Shown here piece by piece: positions 9,001-16,376 of a DNA stretch of 22,463 nucleotides. The stretch spans positions 1 to 22,463 of the forward strand of contig JAUHZM010000008.1 of NCBI GenBank assembly GCA_030426005.1, read 5' to 3'. Made by a program: the position numbers and the translations under genes. The stretch comes from Gammaproteobacteria bacterium (GTDB taxonomy: Bacteria; Pseudomonadota; Gammaproteobacteria; Arenicellales; Arenicellaceae). Each line of letters opens with the position of its first letter. Positions within the stretch are counted from its first letter, which is position 1. The notes under the pieces were generated by a model. The model did not search any database. It was not told where the DNA came from and saw only the letters and a list, made by a program, of their open reading frames with translations.

Positions 9001-9810
9001 ACGCAAAATGGTATCCGAACCGAGGCGCGCGGTGGTTGGCGAAATAATGAGAATGATGGGTCAGTGACCTCCTTCGATTTTAATACCTCCATCGACGAAG
9101 CCGAGGGCGCGCTCACAGACATGGATTTTGATGGTGTGATTAAGCGCGGCACCGGCACCTTGAAAGGCAATATCAACTGGATTGGTGCACCGCATGAATT
9201 TGACTACGCACGGCTTAATGGTGAATTTGATTTGTCTGTGCGCGATGGCGAGTTAGTGCAGGTAGAGCCGGGCTCTGGCAAATTGCTCGGGTTGTTAAAT
9301 TTCAATGCTATTGCGCGCCGATTGATTTTCGATTTTCGCGATGTGTTCGCGTCGGGTCTAAAGTTTGACCGAATGCGGTACAACGGCGTATTGGCAGAAG
9401 GTGAAGCGATTTTCCGTGAGGCTTACATCTTTTCGCCAGCGGTGTTTGTCAGTATGGAAGGCAAACTTGATCTGGACAAAGAGCTCATCGATATGGAAGT
9501 GCATTTGTCGCCTGAGTTGGGCGGTAACCTCACCTTGCTGAGCGCGTTGGCAAACCCCACGGCTGGGGCAGTGGTGTTCTTAACACAGCGTATATTTAAA
9601 GACGAGATGCGTGAATCCAGTTTTAAGAGTTATCGCGCACTGGGGACCTGGCAAGATTTTGAAATGGTCGAAATAAAAGATGGGCCAGCAGGGACGAACG
9701 CCGCGCCTGTATCTGGGGTAGAATCACCGTCTGCACCAAGCGAGTCCTCAGTTAGTTCGCAGCCGAGTGAATCCGTCGCCACAACGCCTGAACTTGAACC
9801 GGAGTCGTGA
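6004..9810 (+). CDS. yhdP: YhdP family protein (AsmA/TamB-like envelope lipid-transport protein)
   Basis: The product is a very large (1268-residue) inner-membrane-anchored periplasmic protein. One transmembrane helix (about residues 16-38, LVRNLLLLLGVLYLCFWG) is followed by a long beta-rich repetitive region, the architecture of the AsmA-like bridge proteins. YhdP, with TamB and YdbH, is known in E. coli to move phospholipids to the outer membrane. The C-terminal DUF3971/AsmA_2-like region is well conserved: GSGKLLGLLNFNAIARRL, then FDFRDVFASGLKFDRM, then ANPTAGAVVFLTQRIFKDEM. The last 40 or so residues form a Ser/Pro/Glu-rich tail beyond the conserved region. The start overlaps the rng stop, and the stop overlaps the next gene's GTG. 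Gene order rng-yhdP-tldD matches E. coli apart from the inserted amidase. Confidence 0.94.
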   Translation: MTEQVTKKRWRSLKLVRNLLLLLGVLYLCFWGSLAVYFSFAETHKDALQSQLSSMFDRPVSIEEVRTQWQGMSPHIQIQGLLVAGDTEAQPALAFESLSASVQPLSLLRLWPKFDEFALEKPVLEVVTHEDGQIQIAGVLLSKQDSGRATPERLLRWMLDQPAAAWHSGEILWVRASGEQKRYRDISFVYQREDQLRRISATLTSDRGPLAVKATSQGDLLADELWDASLEVLGDQQTRIVRSQDLSLSVEDGQGRLLLKELEVTRVREFLRLVGLRRDARWLFDADLNGLLHDVEFTFSGPLLAMENWELSAAASGVGFNAIDPVPGMNNLRGELNASAEGGVFEFTAEDAQFEWPKLYDRVVPIESASGEFTWRINEDDTVTIGLIEGQLTDGVASITGLNATCRLERGIETVTSFGQLFKVESVRELSFEDGLIVNTPSSLSERPLMVNANAEFAFNDLSRFVDYLPNDSRVDKFREWSATAFVSGEIVNGRASYRGELTRNALIVGKAQFEASADFDNTEVDYGFERDWPAAKGGRGKATIRNQLLTITPDAINLNGDAITDGQLHIARLFEPTRALMIQGKTQTSLRKGMDFLFKGPLIRPENRPETLPVEVTGGSVDIDIAVEIPLDDLESTTVLGNAVVRNGKGVLPEGVPLTNVNGSVSFTERSVVSDNVRARFLGGDTYGRLVTVEEAQPPVMKLIARGEAEVTALEPWVGEHILTWLDGAADWQGELLIDGPSLQINGQSELSGVTVSAPAPLAKAADESANFALSMTLGDADVLPALSLKYNDDVAVRFKGVAPVAGSNAESSLFDSSLISVGVRAGTQLKPGINFSIDDDAVNIDDWLTAVIDLASYTPRQESNNTDFLDAMRSIEIRSANPMLLGREFGNLTVSAVSVDGFKWVGTLDGDNIRGTMKMQPRDTVGKYEFDLSEFHLVAAPDEDKPPETIDYSLQPSDYPSITVNVDALKVTGKNLGSLRFQGRPKDDRWLTEEFVLTQNGIRTEARGGWRNNENDGSVTSFDFNTSIDEAEGALTDMDFDGVIKRGTGTLKGNINWIGAPHEFDYARLNGEFDLSVRDGELVQVEPGSGKLLGLLNFNAIARRLIFDFRDVFASGLKFDRMRYNGVLAEGEAIFREAYIFSPAVFVSMEGKLDLDKELIDMEVHLSPELGGNLTLLSALANPTAGAVVFLTQRIFKDEMRESSFKSYRALGTWQDFEMVEIKDGPAGTNAAPVSGVESPSAPSESSVSSQPSESVATTPELEPES

Positions 9811-10643
9811 CCACCAGCGAGATCAAGGTGGCGTGTCTGCAAATGAACTCCGGGCCGGTGGTGGCTGAGAATCTGGCGTTCATCTCGGCGAGCTTGCGTA
9901 CCACATCGAACCTGGATTTGTTGGTCTTACCAGAGAATGCCTTGCAAATGCCAGCCTCACGCGATCAGCAATATATTGAGCCAGCCACAGGTGGCGAAGT
10001 TCAGCGTGCCTTAAGTCAATTAGCTGCTGAGACTAGTACGGCCATCTTGCTTGGGTCGTTAGCAGCCCAGGTAGAGAAAGGTCAGAAGCCGTTTGCTCGT
10101 AGCTTGTTATTTGATCGGCAGGGGCGGCTGTGTCACACCTACGACAAACTGCACTTATTTGATGTGGATACTGGCAATGGGTCGCAGGGTCAATATCGAG
10201 AGTCGGATACCTACCAGCCCGGGTGTATTAATGAGTCGCAAATCAGTCCGAAACCACTGACATTCGGTGATTTAACGGTGCAGCTTGGCTTGAGCATTTG
10301 CTATGATCTGCGCTTCCCTGAGATGTACCGTGCACTGGTGCAGCGCGGCGCGCAGATCGTGTGTGTGCCGGCGGCGTTTACGTGCGAGACAGGTGAGGCT
10401 CACTGGGCAGCATTGCTACGCGCCCGTGCGATTGAAAACCAAGTGTATGTGTTGGCTGCAGCGCAACATGGATTGCACGCCAATGGGCGGCAGACTTGGG
10501 GGCACAGTATGATTATTGACCCCTGGGGCGATGTAATTGCACAACAAAGTACTGGCCAAGGCTTGGTTTCTGCCACACTTGACCTCACAAAGATAGAATT
10601 ACTCAAAGCGCGTTTTCCGGTGCATCAACACCGTCGACTCTAA
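9807..10643 (+). CDS. Carbon-nitrogen hydrolase (nitrilase family), probable deaminated-glutathione amidase
   Basis: This is a 278-residue nitrilase-superfamily enzyme with an intact catalytic triad: E43 (LVLPENAL), K114 (YDKLHLF) and C165 (SICYDLRFPEMYR). The FDVDTGNGSQGQYRESDTY loop after the lysine resembles the Nit1/NIT2-like branch. Members of that branch hydrolyse deaminated glutathione or alpha-keto acid amides as metabolite repair. The exact substrate cannot be read from sequence. The start is GTG 9807, overlapping the yhdP stop (GTGA), so translation is probably coupled. An amidase of this kind between yhdP and tldD also occurs in pseudomonads. The next gene starts 14 bp downstream. 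Confidence 0.88.
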   Translation: MTTSEIKVACLQMNSGPVVAENLAFISASLRTTSNLDLLVLPENALQMPASRDQQYIEPATGGEVQRALSQLAAETSTAILLGSLAAQVEKGQKPFARSLLFDRQGRLCHTYDKLHLFDVDTGNGSQGQYRESDTYQPGCINESQISPKPLTFGDLTVQLGLSICYDLRFPEMYRALVQRGAQIVCVPAAFTCETGEAHWAALLRARAIENQVYVLAAAQHGLHANGRQTWGHSMIIDPWGDVIAQQSTGQGLVSATLDLTKIELLKARFPVHQHRRL

Positions 10644-10657
10644 TCGAACAAACTAGT

Positions 10658-12106
10658 ATGAAACAAGATCATTTTGGAATTGCTCAGGCGACCCTGCTTG
10701 AGCCGACCGGCTTGTCCGCGTCTGACCTGGATGCCGTGATGCACAAACTGACCGGTGTTGGCGGATGTGATTTCGCCGATATGTATTTTCAGTACGCGAA
10801 GCAAGAGAGTTGGTCGCTGGATGAAGGTGTCGTGAAGACTGGCAGCTTTACCATTGATCAGGGCGTCGGCTTACGGTCTGTGTGTGGTGAAAAGACCGCA
10901 TTTGCTTATAGTGAAGATTTGCATGTGCCAGCTATTTTGGCAGCTGCCGATGTTGTGCAAGCAATCGGACGTCAAGGTGGTGGCGCACAGGCGCCGAGGC
11001 AATGGCAAACGCGCTCGCCAAGTGCACTGTATCCGCAACAAGACCCAATTGCTGGCTTAGGTGATGCCGAAAAGGTAGCGATTCTGGAAGCCGCTGATAA
11101 AGCTGCGCGCAGTCATGATTCTCGCGTGGTCGAGGTAATGGCCAGTCTAGCTGGTGTGTACGAAGTGGTTTTGATAGTCACTAGTGATGGACGCCAGGTG
11201 CCTGATGTACGACCGTTGATTCGTTTAAATGTGTCTGTGATTGTCGAGCAAAACGGTAAGCGTGAGCGCGGGTCCATGGGTGGTGGTGGCCGCTTTGGAT
11301 TTGATTATTTTGATCAACAGACAATTGAGCACTATGCACACGAAGCAGTACGCCAGGCGCTGGTAAGTCTCGAGGCGATCGATTCGCCAGCTGGTACGAT
11401 GCCCGTGGTACTCGGGCCGGGCTGGCCAGGTATTTTGCTGCATGAGGCGGTTGGTCATGGTTTAGAAGGCGACTTTAATCGCAAAGGCACGTCGGCATTT
11501 TCTGGCCGCATCGGACAACGTGTTGCCAGTGAATTGTGCACGGTGGTCGACGATGGCACCATCGCAGAACGTCGTGGCTCCTTAAGTGTTGATGATGAGG
11601 GTAATGAGACGCAGAACACGGTGTTGATCGAAAAAGGCATCCTCAAAGGCTATATGCAGGACGAGCACAATGCACGACTCATGGGTATGAGTGTCACTGG
11701 CAACGGTCGTCGCGAGAGTTTCGCCCATCTGCCGATGCCGCGTATGACGAATACCTATATGCACAATGGAGAGTCCGATCCTGAAGAAATTATTCGCAGC
11801 GTCAAGAAAGGTTTATATGCAGTGAACTTTGGTGGCGGCCAGGTCGACATTACCTCCGGTAAGTTTGTATTCTCGTCCAGTGAGGCCTACCTCATTGAAG
11901 ACGGTAAAATCACCGCGCCGGTGAAAGGTGCGACATTGATTGGGAATGGGCCCGAAGCCATGCAAACAATCAGTATGGTCGGTAATGACATGAGCCTCGA
12001 CTCGGGTGTTGGTGTGTGTGGCAAAGACGGTCAGAGCGTGCCAGTTGGCGTTGGCCAGCCGACACTAAAAATGGACGCATTGACAGTCGGAGGTGTGCAG
12101 CTATGA
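10658..12106 (+). CDS. tldD: Metalloprotease TldD
   Basis: TldD is the catalytic half of the TldD/TldE (PmbA) zinc protease. In E. coli that protease matures the peptide antibiotic microcin B17 and degrades unfolded peptides such as CcdA threaded into its chamber. The 482-residue product is full length and has the zinc-binding HExxxH motif at H262-E263-H267 (LLHEAVGHGLEGDFNRKG). It also has the conserved SMGGGGRFG before it and SGVGVCGKDGQSVPVGVGQP near the end. The ATG at 10658 is preceded by only a weak AG-poor leader. The stop overlaps the pmbA start (ATGA). A resident TldD/E pair does not itself imply that a modified peptide is made here, and no precursor gene is visible nearby. Confidence 0.97.
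   Translation: MKQDHFGIAQATLLEPTGLSASDLDAVMHKLTGVGGCDFADMYFQYAKQESWSLDEGVVKTGSFTIDQGVGLRSVCGEKTAFAYSEDLHVPAILAAADVVQAIGRQGGGAQAPRQWQTRSPSALYPQQDPIAGLGDAEKVAILEAADKAARSHDSRVVEVMASLAGVYEVVLIVTSDGRQVPDVRPLIRLNVSVIVEQNGKRERGSMGGGGRFGFDYFDQQTIEHYAHEAVRQALVSLEAIDSPAGTMPVVLGPGWPGILLHEAVGHGLEGDFNRKGTSAFSGRIGQRVASELCTVVDDGTIAERRGSLSVDDEGNETQNTVLIEKGILKGYMQDEHNARLMGMSVTGNGRRESFAHLPMPRMTNTYMHNGESDPEEIIRSVKKGLYAVNFGGGQVDITSGKFVFSSSEAYLIEDGKITAPVKGATLIGNGPEAMQTISMVGNDMSLDSGVGVCGKDGQSVPVGVGQPTLKMDALTVGGVQL
12089..12095 (+). promoter_or_regulatory. Strong ribosome binding site for pmbA
   Basis: GGAGGTG lies within the 3' end of tldD, 7 nt before the ATG at 12103. It decides the pmbA start. The longer frame reaching back to 12016 is discarded because homologues begin near this ATG. 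Confidence 0.8.
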
Positions 12107-13461
12107 GTGATCAAATAGCAGTGAAGAGCGCTTCGCAAGCGACGGGTATCGACCTGGTCCGGGCAGCCCAAATAGCGCTGGACTATGCCGCTAAGTGTGG
12201 TGTGGACCAATCAGAGGTTTCATTGCATCACGGCACCGGTGTGTCGGTGACCGCGCGACAGCAAGATCTGGAAACTGTGGAAAAACACAATGACGCGCAG
12301 ATTGTGGTCAGCGTATATCGTGACCACAAAACGGGTTCGGCGAGCAGTGCTGATCTCAGTGAAGCTGGCATTCAAGCAGCGGTGGATGCGGCGGTGTCCA
12401 TTGCACGTTTCACCGGCTCTGACCCGTGTCTTGGTCTGGCCGATGCGGATCGTATGGCGAAAAACGGGATTGATCTCGACTTGTACCATCCCTGGAAATT
12501 AGACGTCGCCGAGATGGCGGATATCGCGCTCGCGTGTGAAGCGGCTGCGTTGAACGCCGATGCTGCGATCAGTAATAGCGAAGGTGCGACGGTAAATTCG
12601 TATTCCGGGCAGGCCGTGTATGCGAACTCGCATGGATTTTTGAGTGATACTGCCGGCAGTCAACATAGTATTTCGTGTTCGGTGATCGGTCAGCGTGGCG
12701 ATGCTATGCAGCGCGACTATTGGTACGATAGTAATCGCAATCCAACCCTATTGCAGGCAGCTGAAGAAATTGGATTGAATGCAGCTAAACGCACTGTGTC
12801 ACGTCTGGGTGCACGTCAGATAGGTTCCCGCCAGGCACCAGTCATGTTTGATCCGATGACCGCGAAAAGCCTGTTCAGTCACCTGATCGGTGCACTCAAG
12901 GGTGGAGCAATCTACAAAAAGGCCAGCTTTATGTTGGACCGCGTGGAGCAACAGATTCTGCCAGAATTCATCAGTGTTACCGAGTATCCGCATGAACGTG
13001 GCGCCTCAGGCAGTGCGTATCATGATGGTGAAGGCGTTGCGACGCCAGCGCAACGGGTGCTGGTCGATCAGGGCGTGTTGCAAGGCTACGTATTGGGCTC
13101 CTACACGGCGCGTAAGCTGGGGCTTGCTTCCACTGCGAATGCTGGTGGTGTACGCAACTTGAAAATCAGCAACACCGGCCAAAGTTTCGAGCAACTACTC
13201 CGAGAGTTGGGGACGGGTTTACTGGTCACAGAACTGATTGGTTCGGGCATCAATATGGTGACCGGTGATTATTCGCGCGGTGCCGCGGGTTTCTGGGTGG
13301 AAAACGGCGAGATACAATATCCGGTTGAAGAAATTACCATTGCTGGGAATCTTTTGGACATGTACCAGAAGATTGTGGCCGCGGGTTCCGATTACGATCG
13401 ACGTGGAAACACCGAATCTGGCTCTATCGTTATTGAAAGTATGACGATTGCCGGAAGTTAG
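12103..13461 (+). CDS. pmbA: Metalloprotease partner PmbA/TldE
   Basis: PmbA (TldE) is the non-zinc subunit that pairs with TldD to form the closed heterodimeric protease. The 452-residue product lacks HExxxH, as expected for this subunit, and shows family sequences. These are VSVYRDHKTGSASSADLS, the SNSEGATVNSYSG stretch, QAPVMFDPMTAKSLFSHL, and the C-terminal GSGINMVTGDYSRGAAGFWVENG and IAGNLLDMYQKI. The start is ATG 12103, backed by the GGAGGTG site and by the 4-bp overlap with tldD. In E. coli tldD and pmbA are far apart; here they are adjacent and coupled, which suits 1:1 production. Confidence 0.96.
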   Translation: MSDQIAVKSASQATGIDLVRAAQIALDYAAKCGVDQSEVSLHHGTGVSVTARQQDLETVEKHNDAQIVVSVYRDHKTGSASSADLSEAGIQAAVDAAVSIARFTGSDPCLGLADADRMAKNGIDLDLYHPWKLDVAEMADIALACEAAALNADAAISNSEGATVNSYSGQAVYANSHGFLSDTAGSQHSISCSVIGQRGDAMQRDYWYDSNRNPTLLQAAEEIGLNAAKRTVSRLGARQIGSRQAPVMFDPMTAKSLFSHLIGALKGGAIYKKASFMLDRVEQQILPEFISVTEYPHERGASGSAYHDGEGVATPAQRVLVDQGVLQGYVLGSYTARKLGLASTANAGGVRNLKISNTGQSFEQLLRELGTGLLVTELIGSGINMVTGDYSRGAAGFWVENGEIQYPVEEITIAGNLLDMYQKIVAAGSDYDRRGNTESGSIVIESMTIAGS

Positions 13462-13470
13462 CGGTATAAT
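13441..13470 (+). promoter_or_regulatory. Sigma70-type promoter for the fmdB-DUF502-aspS group
   Basis: A perfect TATAAT (-10) lies at 13465-13470, just past the pmbA stop. An 18-bp spacer separates it from ATGACG (13441-13446), which matches four of six bases of the -35 consensus. Transcription would start near 13477 and leave a leader of about 60 nt before the ATG at 13540. The change from coupled genes upstream to a 78-bp gap here supports a new transcription unit. Confidence 0.6.
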
Positions 13471-13539
13471 GCGCGCCGCCTGGCTTTAAGTGAGTTTGTT
13501 TTGCTTTAATCCATTTTAAGAGTTACGAGTACTAGTCTT

Positions 13540-13824
13540 ATGCCAATCTATCAATATCGGTGTGCCGAGTGTGGTCACAGCTTGGAGGCGCTGCAAAAAA
13601 TGAGCGATCCAAAACTGACGGATTGTCCGGCTTGTGAGGCATCGGCTTTAACCAAACAGTTAACTGCAGCCGCCTTCAAACTGAAGGGCACCGGCTGGTA
13701 CGAAACCGACTTCAAAAACAGTGGTAAGCCGAAAGGGTCAAATCCATCGGCAACGTCTGATACCACTGCCGATAAAGCTGCAGAATCAAGCAGCAGTCAC
13801 GCTGTGACTGGAGAGTCTGCCTAA
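13540..13824 (+). CDS. FmdB-family zinc ribbon protein
   Basis: This 94-residue protein starts MPIYQYRCAECGHSLEALQK and has two CxxC pairs (C8/C11 and C29/C32), the zinc ribbon of the FmdB/CxxC_CxxC_SSSS family. A conserved segment FKLKGTGWYETDFKN follows, and then a Ser/Thr/Ala-rich, probably disordered tail. The name comes from a putative regulator of formamidase/amidase genes, but the general function is unknown. The context directly before a DUF502 gene and aspS is conserved in gammaproteobacteria such as pseudomonads. The DUF502 gene begins 1 bp after this stop. Confidence 0.92.
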   Translation: MPIYQYRCAECGHSLEALQKMSDPKLTDCPACEASALTKQLTAAAFKLKGTGWYETDFKNSGKPKGSNPSATSDTTADKAAESSSSHAVTGESA

Positions 13825-13825
13825 T

Positions 13826-14521
13826 ATGCAGCGGATTCGGCGTTATTTTATTGCGGGGCTTTTGGTTTGGTTGCCACTGGTGGCGACCTATGTGGTGTTG
13901 TCCTTTTCGATCCGTTTGATCGATCGAAGCCTGTTGTTACTGCCACACTCTCTACGTCCCGAAAACCTGTTTGGATTTCAAATCCCAGGTCTTGGCGTCA
14001 TTCTGACACTGGTATTGGTGCTACTGACGGGATTGATTGTTGCCAACTTTTTTGGTCGCAAGCTGGTCTCCGCTTGGGAATCTCTGTTGTCGCGTATTCC
14101 TTTGGTCAGAACCGTGTATGGAGCGGTCAAGCAGGTGACAGCAAGTCTGTTCTCAGACGCCAGCCAGTCTTTCCGAGAGGTTGTATTAGTGGAATACCCG
14201 CGGCGTGGCCTTTGGATGCTGGCCTTTGTCACCGGTGATACTCCGAAAAAATTTCAGCAGGTTGTAGGTCAGGACCTGATTAATATCTATGTGCCAACGA
14301 CACCGAACCCAACCTCGGGTTTCTACATCATGGTACCGCCATCCGAGGTGCGTCGGTTGGACGTGCCGGTGGAAGTCGGACTAAAAATGATATTGTCAGC
14401 CGGTGTCGTGAATCCATTGGATGATCCGGTTGAGGCAAAGAAGATGGCCGCAGAAATAGAACGTAAATCCGCCAAGCTGGCAGCAAAAAAAGAACGAGAG
14501 AAGCATGAAAGCACTTCGTAG
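13826..14521 (+). CDS. DUF502 family inner-membrane protein
   Basis: This is a 231-residue membrane protein of unknown function. Two hydrophobic segments are clear (about residues 8-29 and 54-75), the first beginning RRYFIAGLLVWLPLVAT, typical of DUF502. The conserved SRIPLVRTVYGAVKQV motif follows. Then comes a soluble beta-rich part with GLWMLAFVTGD, VPTTPNPTSGFYIMVP and a Lys/Glu-rich C-terminus. The last 17 bp overlap the start of aspS in another frame, so the two are probably translated together. The association with aspS is conserved, but no biochemical role is established. Confidence 0.92.
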   Translation: MQRIRRYFIAGLLVWLPLVATYVVLSFSIRLIDRSLLLLPHSLRPENLFGFQIPGLGVILTLVLVLLTGLIVANFFGRKLVSAWESLLSRIPLVRTVYGAVKQVTASLFSDASQSFREVVLVEYPRRGLWMLAFVTGDTPKKFQQVVGQDLINIYVPTTPNPTSGFYIMVPPSEVRRLDVPVEVGLKMILSAGVVNPLDDPVEAKKMAAEIERKSAKLAAKKEREKHESTS

Positions 14522-16307
14522 TCACCGATGTGGCCAAATAAATGAATCCCTGATTGATAGCGTCATTACCGTTTCTGGTTGGGCGCAGCGTCGCCGTGAC
14601 CACGGCGGGGTTATTTTTATTGACCTGCGTGATGCATCAGGTCTGTTGCAAGTGGTAGTTGACCCAGATGCGAAAGAGGCCTTTGAAATCGCCGATACTG
14701 TGCGCAACGAGCATGTACTACGAGTCACTGCCAAAGTGCGAGCTCGCCCTGAAGGCACCACAAATAGCGACATGCCAACCGGTATGGTGGAAGTGTATGC
14801 CACCGAGATCGAAGTATTGAATCGCTCTGAGCCAATCCCATTCCAGTTGGACGAAGACGAAGTCAGTGAAGCGGTACGCTTGAAATACCGCTATCTAGAC
14901 CTGCGGCGCGAAAACATGCAAAAGATTTTTCGCCTACGTAGTCGCGTGACTAAGTTTTTTCGAGATTTTCTGGAAGCAGAAAATTTCGTCGATATTGAGA
15001 CCCCAATTTTGACCAAGTCGACGCCGGAAGGCGCACGCGATTATTTGGTCCCGAGTCGTGTCCATGCCGGTGAGTTTTTCGCCTTGCCGCAATCGCCGCA
15101 ATTGTTTAAGCAATTGCTGATGGTGGCGGGGTTTGAGCGTTATTATCAAATTGCGCGTTGTTTCCGCGATGAAGACTTACGTGCGGATCGTCAGCCAGAA
15201 TTTACGCAGCTGGATATCGAAACATCGTTTATGAACGAAGAAGAGATTATGGGGTTAATGGAAACCATGATCCGCGATTTGTTCAAACAAGCTCTGGATG
15301 TTGATTTGCCTGCTGAATTTCCGCGTATGAGCTATCAACAGGCAGTCGAACAGTATGGAATTGACCGTCCGGACCTGCGTAATCCGTTGTTATTGGTGTC
15401 GGTTACTGACCTAGTCAAAGAAGAAGAGTTCAAAGTGTTTTCCGGCCCAGCTAACTCTGCAGACGGTCGGGTTGCTGCGCTACGTGTCCCGAAAGGTGCC
15501 ACTCGATTGAGTCGTAAAGAAATTGATAACTACGCCGACTATGTGGCCAACTATGGTGCCAAAGGTCTTGCATACATCAAGGTCAATGACCTGGCAGCCG
15601 GGCGTGACGGCTTACAGTCGCCGATCGTAAAGAACCTGTCGGACGAAGCGCTCGAAGCTATGATGCAGCGTGTTGGTGCAGAAGACGGTGACCTGGTGTT
15701 CTTTGGTTCGGACTCGGCCAAAATCGTGAACGACTCATTGGCAGCTCTACGCAATAAACTGGGCGAAGATCTTAAGCTAAACAAAGGCACTTGGGCGCCG
15801 ATGTGGGTTGTCGATTTTCCAATGTTCGAGAAAGATGCCCAGAGCGGAAACTGGACCTCGCTTCATCATCCGTTTACCGCACCGAAAACCGACCAGGTTG
15901 ACGCATTGGCAACCGACCCAGGTTCGGTTTTGTCGCGCGCTTACGACATGGTGCTCAATGGGACAGAGATCGGCGGTGGCTCGATTCGTATTCATCAGCC
16001 AGAGGTTCAAAAGGAGGCGTTTACCGCACTCGGCATCGATGATGCTGAAGCCGAAGAAAAGTTTGGCTTCTTGCTGGATGCCCTACGTTATGGTGCACCA
16101 CCACATGGTGGTATCGCCTTCGGTGTGGATCGAATTGTCGCGATGATGTCTGGTGTGGAATCGATTCGTGACGTGATTGCATTCCCCAAAACGCAAAAGG
16201 CCTCTTGTCTATTAACTGATGCGCCGAGCGCTGTAGACAAGACCCAGTTGCGTGACTTGCACATCCGTTTGAGCGCGTCGGCGCAAAGCGCACAGAGCGA
16301 GAATTAA
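14505..16307 (+). CDS. aspS: Aspartyl-tRNA synthetase, predicted non-discriminating (Asp/Asn)
   Basis: This is a class IIb synthetase of 600 residues, the bacterial form with the GAD insertion. The N-terminal anticodon-binding OB fold holds GWAQRRRDHGGVIFIDLRD (residues 25-43). Motif 2 is FRDEDLRADRQPEFTQLD (from F220, ATP-binding R221) and motif 3 is GVDRIVAMM with R543. Two positions known to control tRNA choice, His33 in RRRDHGG and Gly84 in RPEGT, match the relaxed Pseudomonas aeruginosa-type enzyme (His/Gly). The E. coli-type has Leu/Lys there. It would therefore charge both tRNA-Asp and tRNA-Asn with aspartate, the latter needing GatCAB. The start ATG 14505 lies inside the DUF502 gene behind a GAGAGAAG stretch. 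Confidence 0.97.
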   Translation: MKALRSHRCGQINESLIDSVITVSGWAQRRRDHGGVIFIDLRDASGLLQVVVDPDAKEAFEIADTVRNEHVLRVTAKVRARPEGTTNSDMPTGMVEVYATEIEVLNRSEPIPFQLDEDEVSEAVRLKYRYLDLRRENMQKIFRLRSRVTKFFRDFLEAENFVDIETPILTKSTPEGARDYLVPSRVHAGEFFALPQSPQLFKQLLMVAGFERYYQIARCFRDEDLRADRQPEFTQLDIETSFMNEEEIMGLMETMIRDLFKQALDVDLPAEFPRMSYQQAVEQYGIDRPDLRNPLLLVSVTDLVKEEEFKVFSGPANSADGRVAALRVPKGATRLSRKEIDNYADYVANYGAKGLAYIKVNDLAAGRDGLQSPIVKNLSDEALEAMMQRVGAEDGDLVFFGSDSAKIVNDSLAALRNKLGEDLKLNKGTWAPMWVVDFPMFEKDAQSGNWTSLHHPFTAPKTDQVDALATDPGSVLSRAYDMVLNGTEIGGGSIRIHQPEVQKEAFTALGIDDAEAEEKFGFLLDALRYGAPPHGGIAFGVDRIVAMMSGVESIRDVIAFPKTQKASCLLTDAPSAVDKTQLRDLHIRLSASAQSAQSEN

Positions 16308-16376
16308 TTTGCTTCGTTGGTCGTCGATGGTCGCTGATTCCAAGCGCCTTTCGGCGGCCGTCCTTGCGTGTTGCTA

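Noticed and set aside
12016..12102. N-terminal extension of the PmbA frame back to 12016
   Set aside because: It overlaps the conserved end of tldD in another frame. The extra 29 residues are shadow sequence, and ATG 12103 has a strong ribosome binding site.
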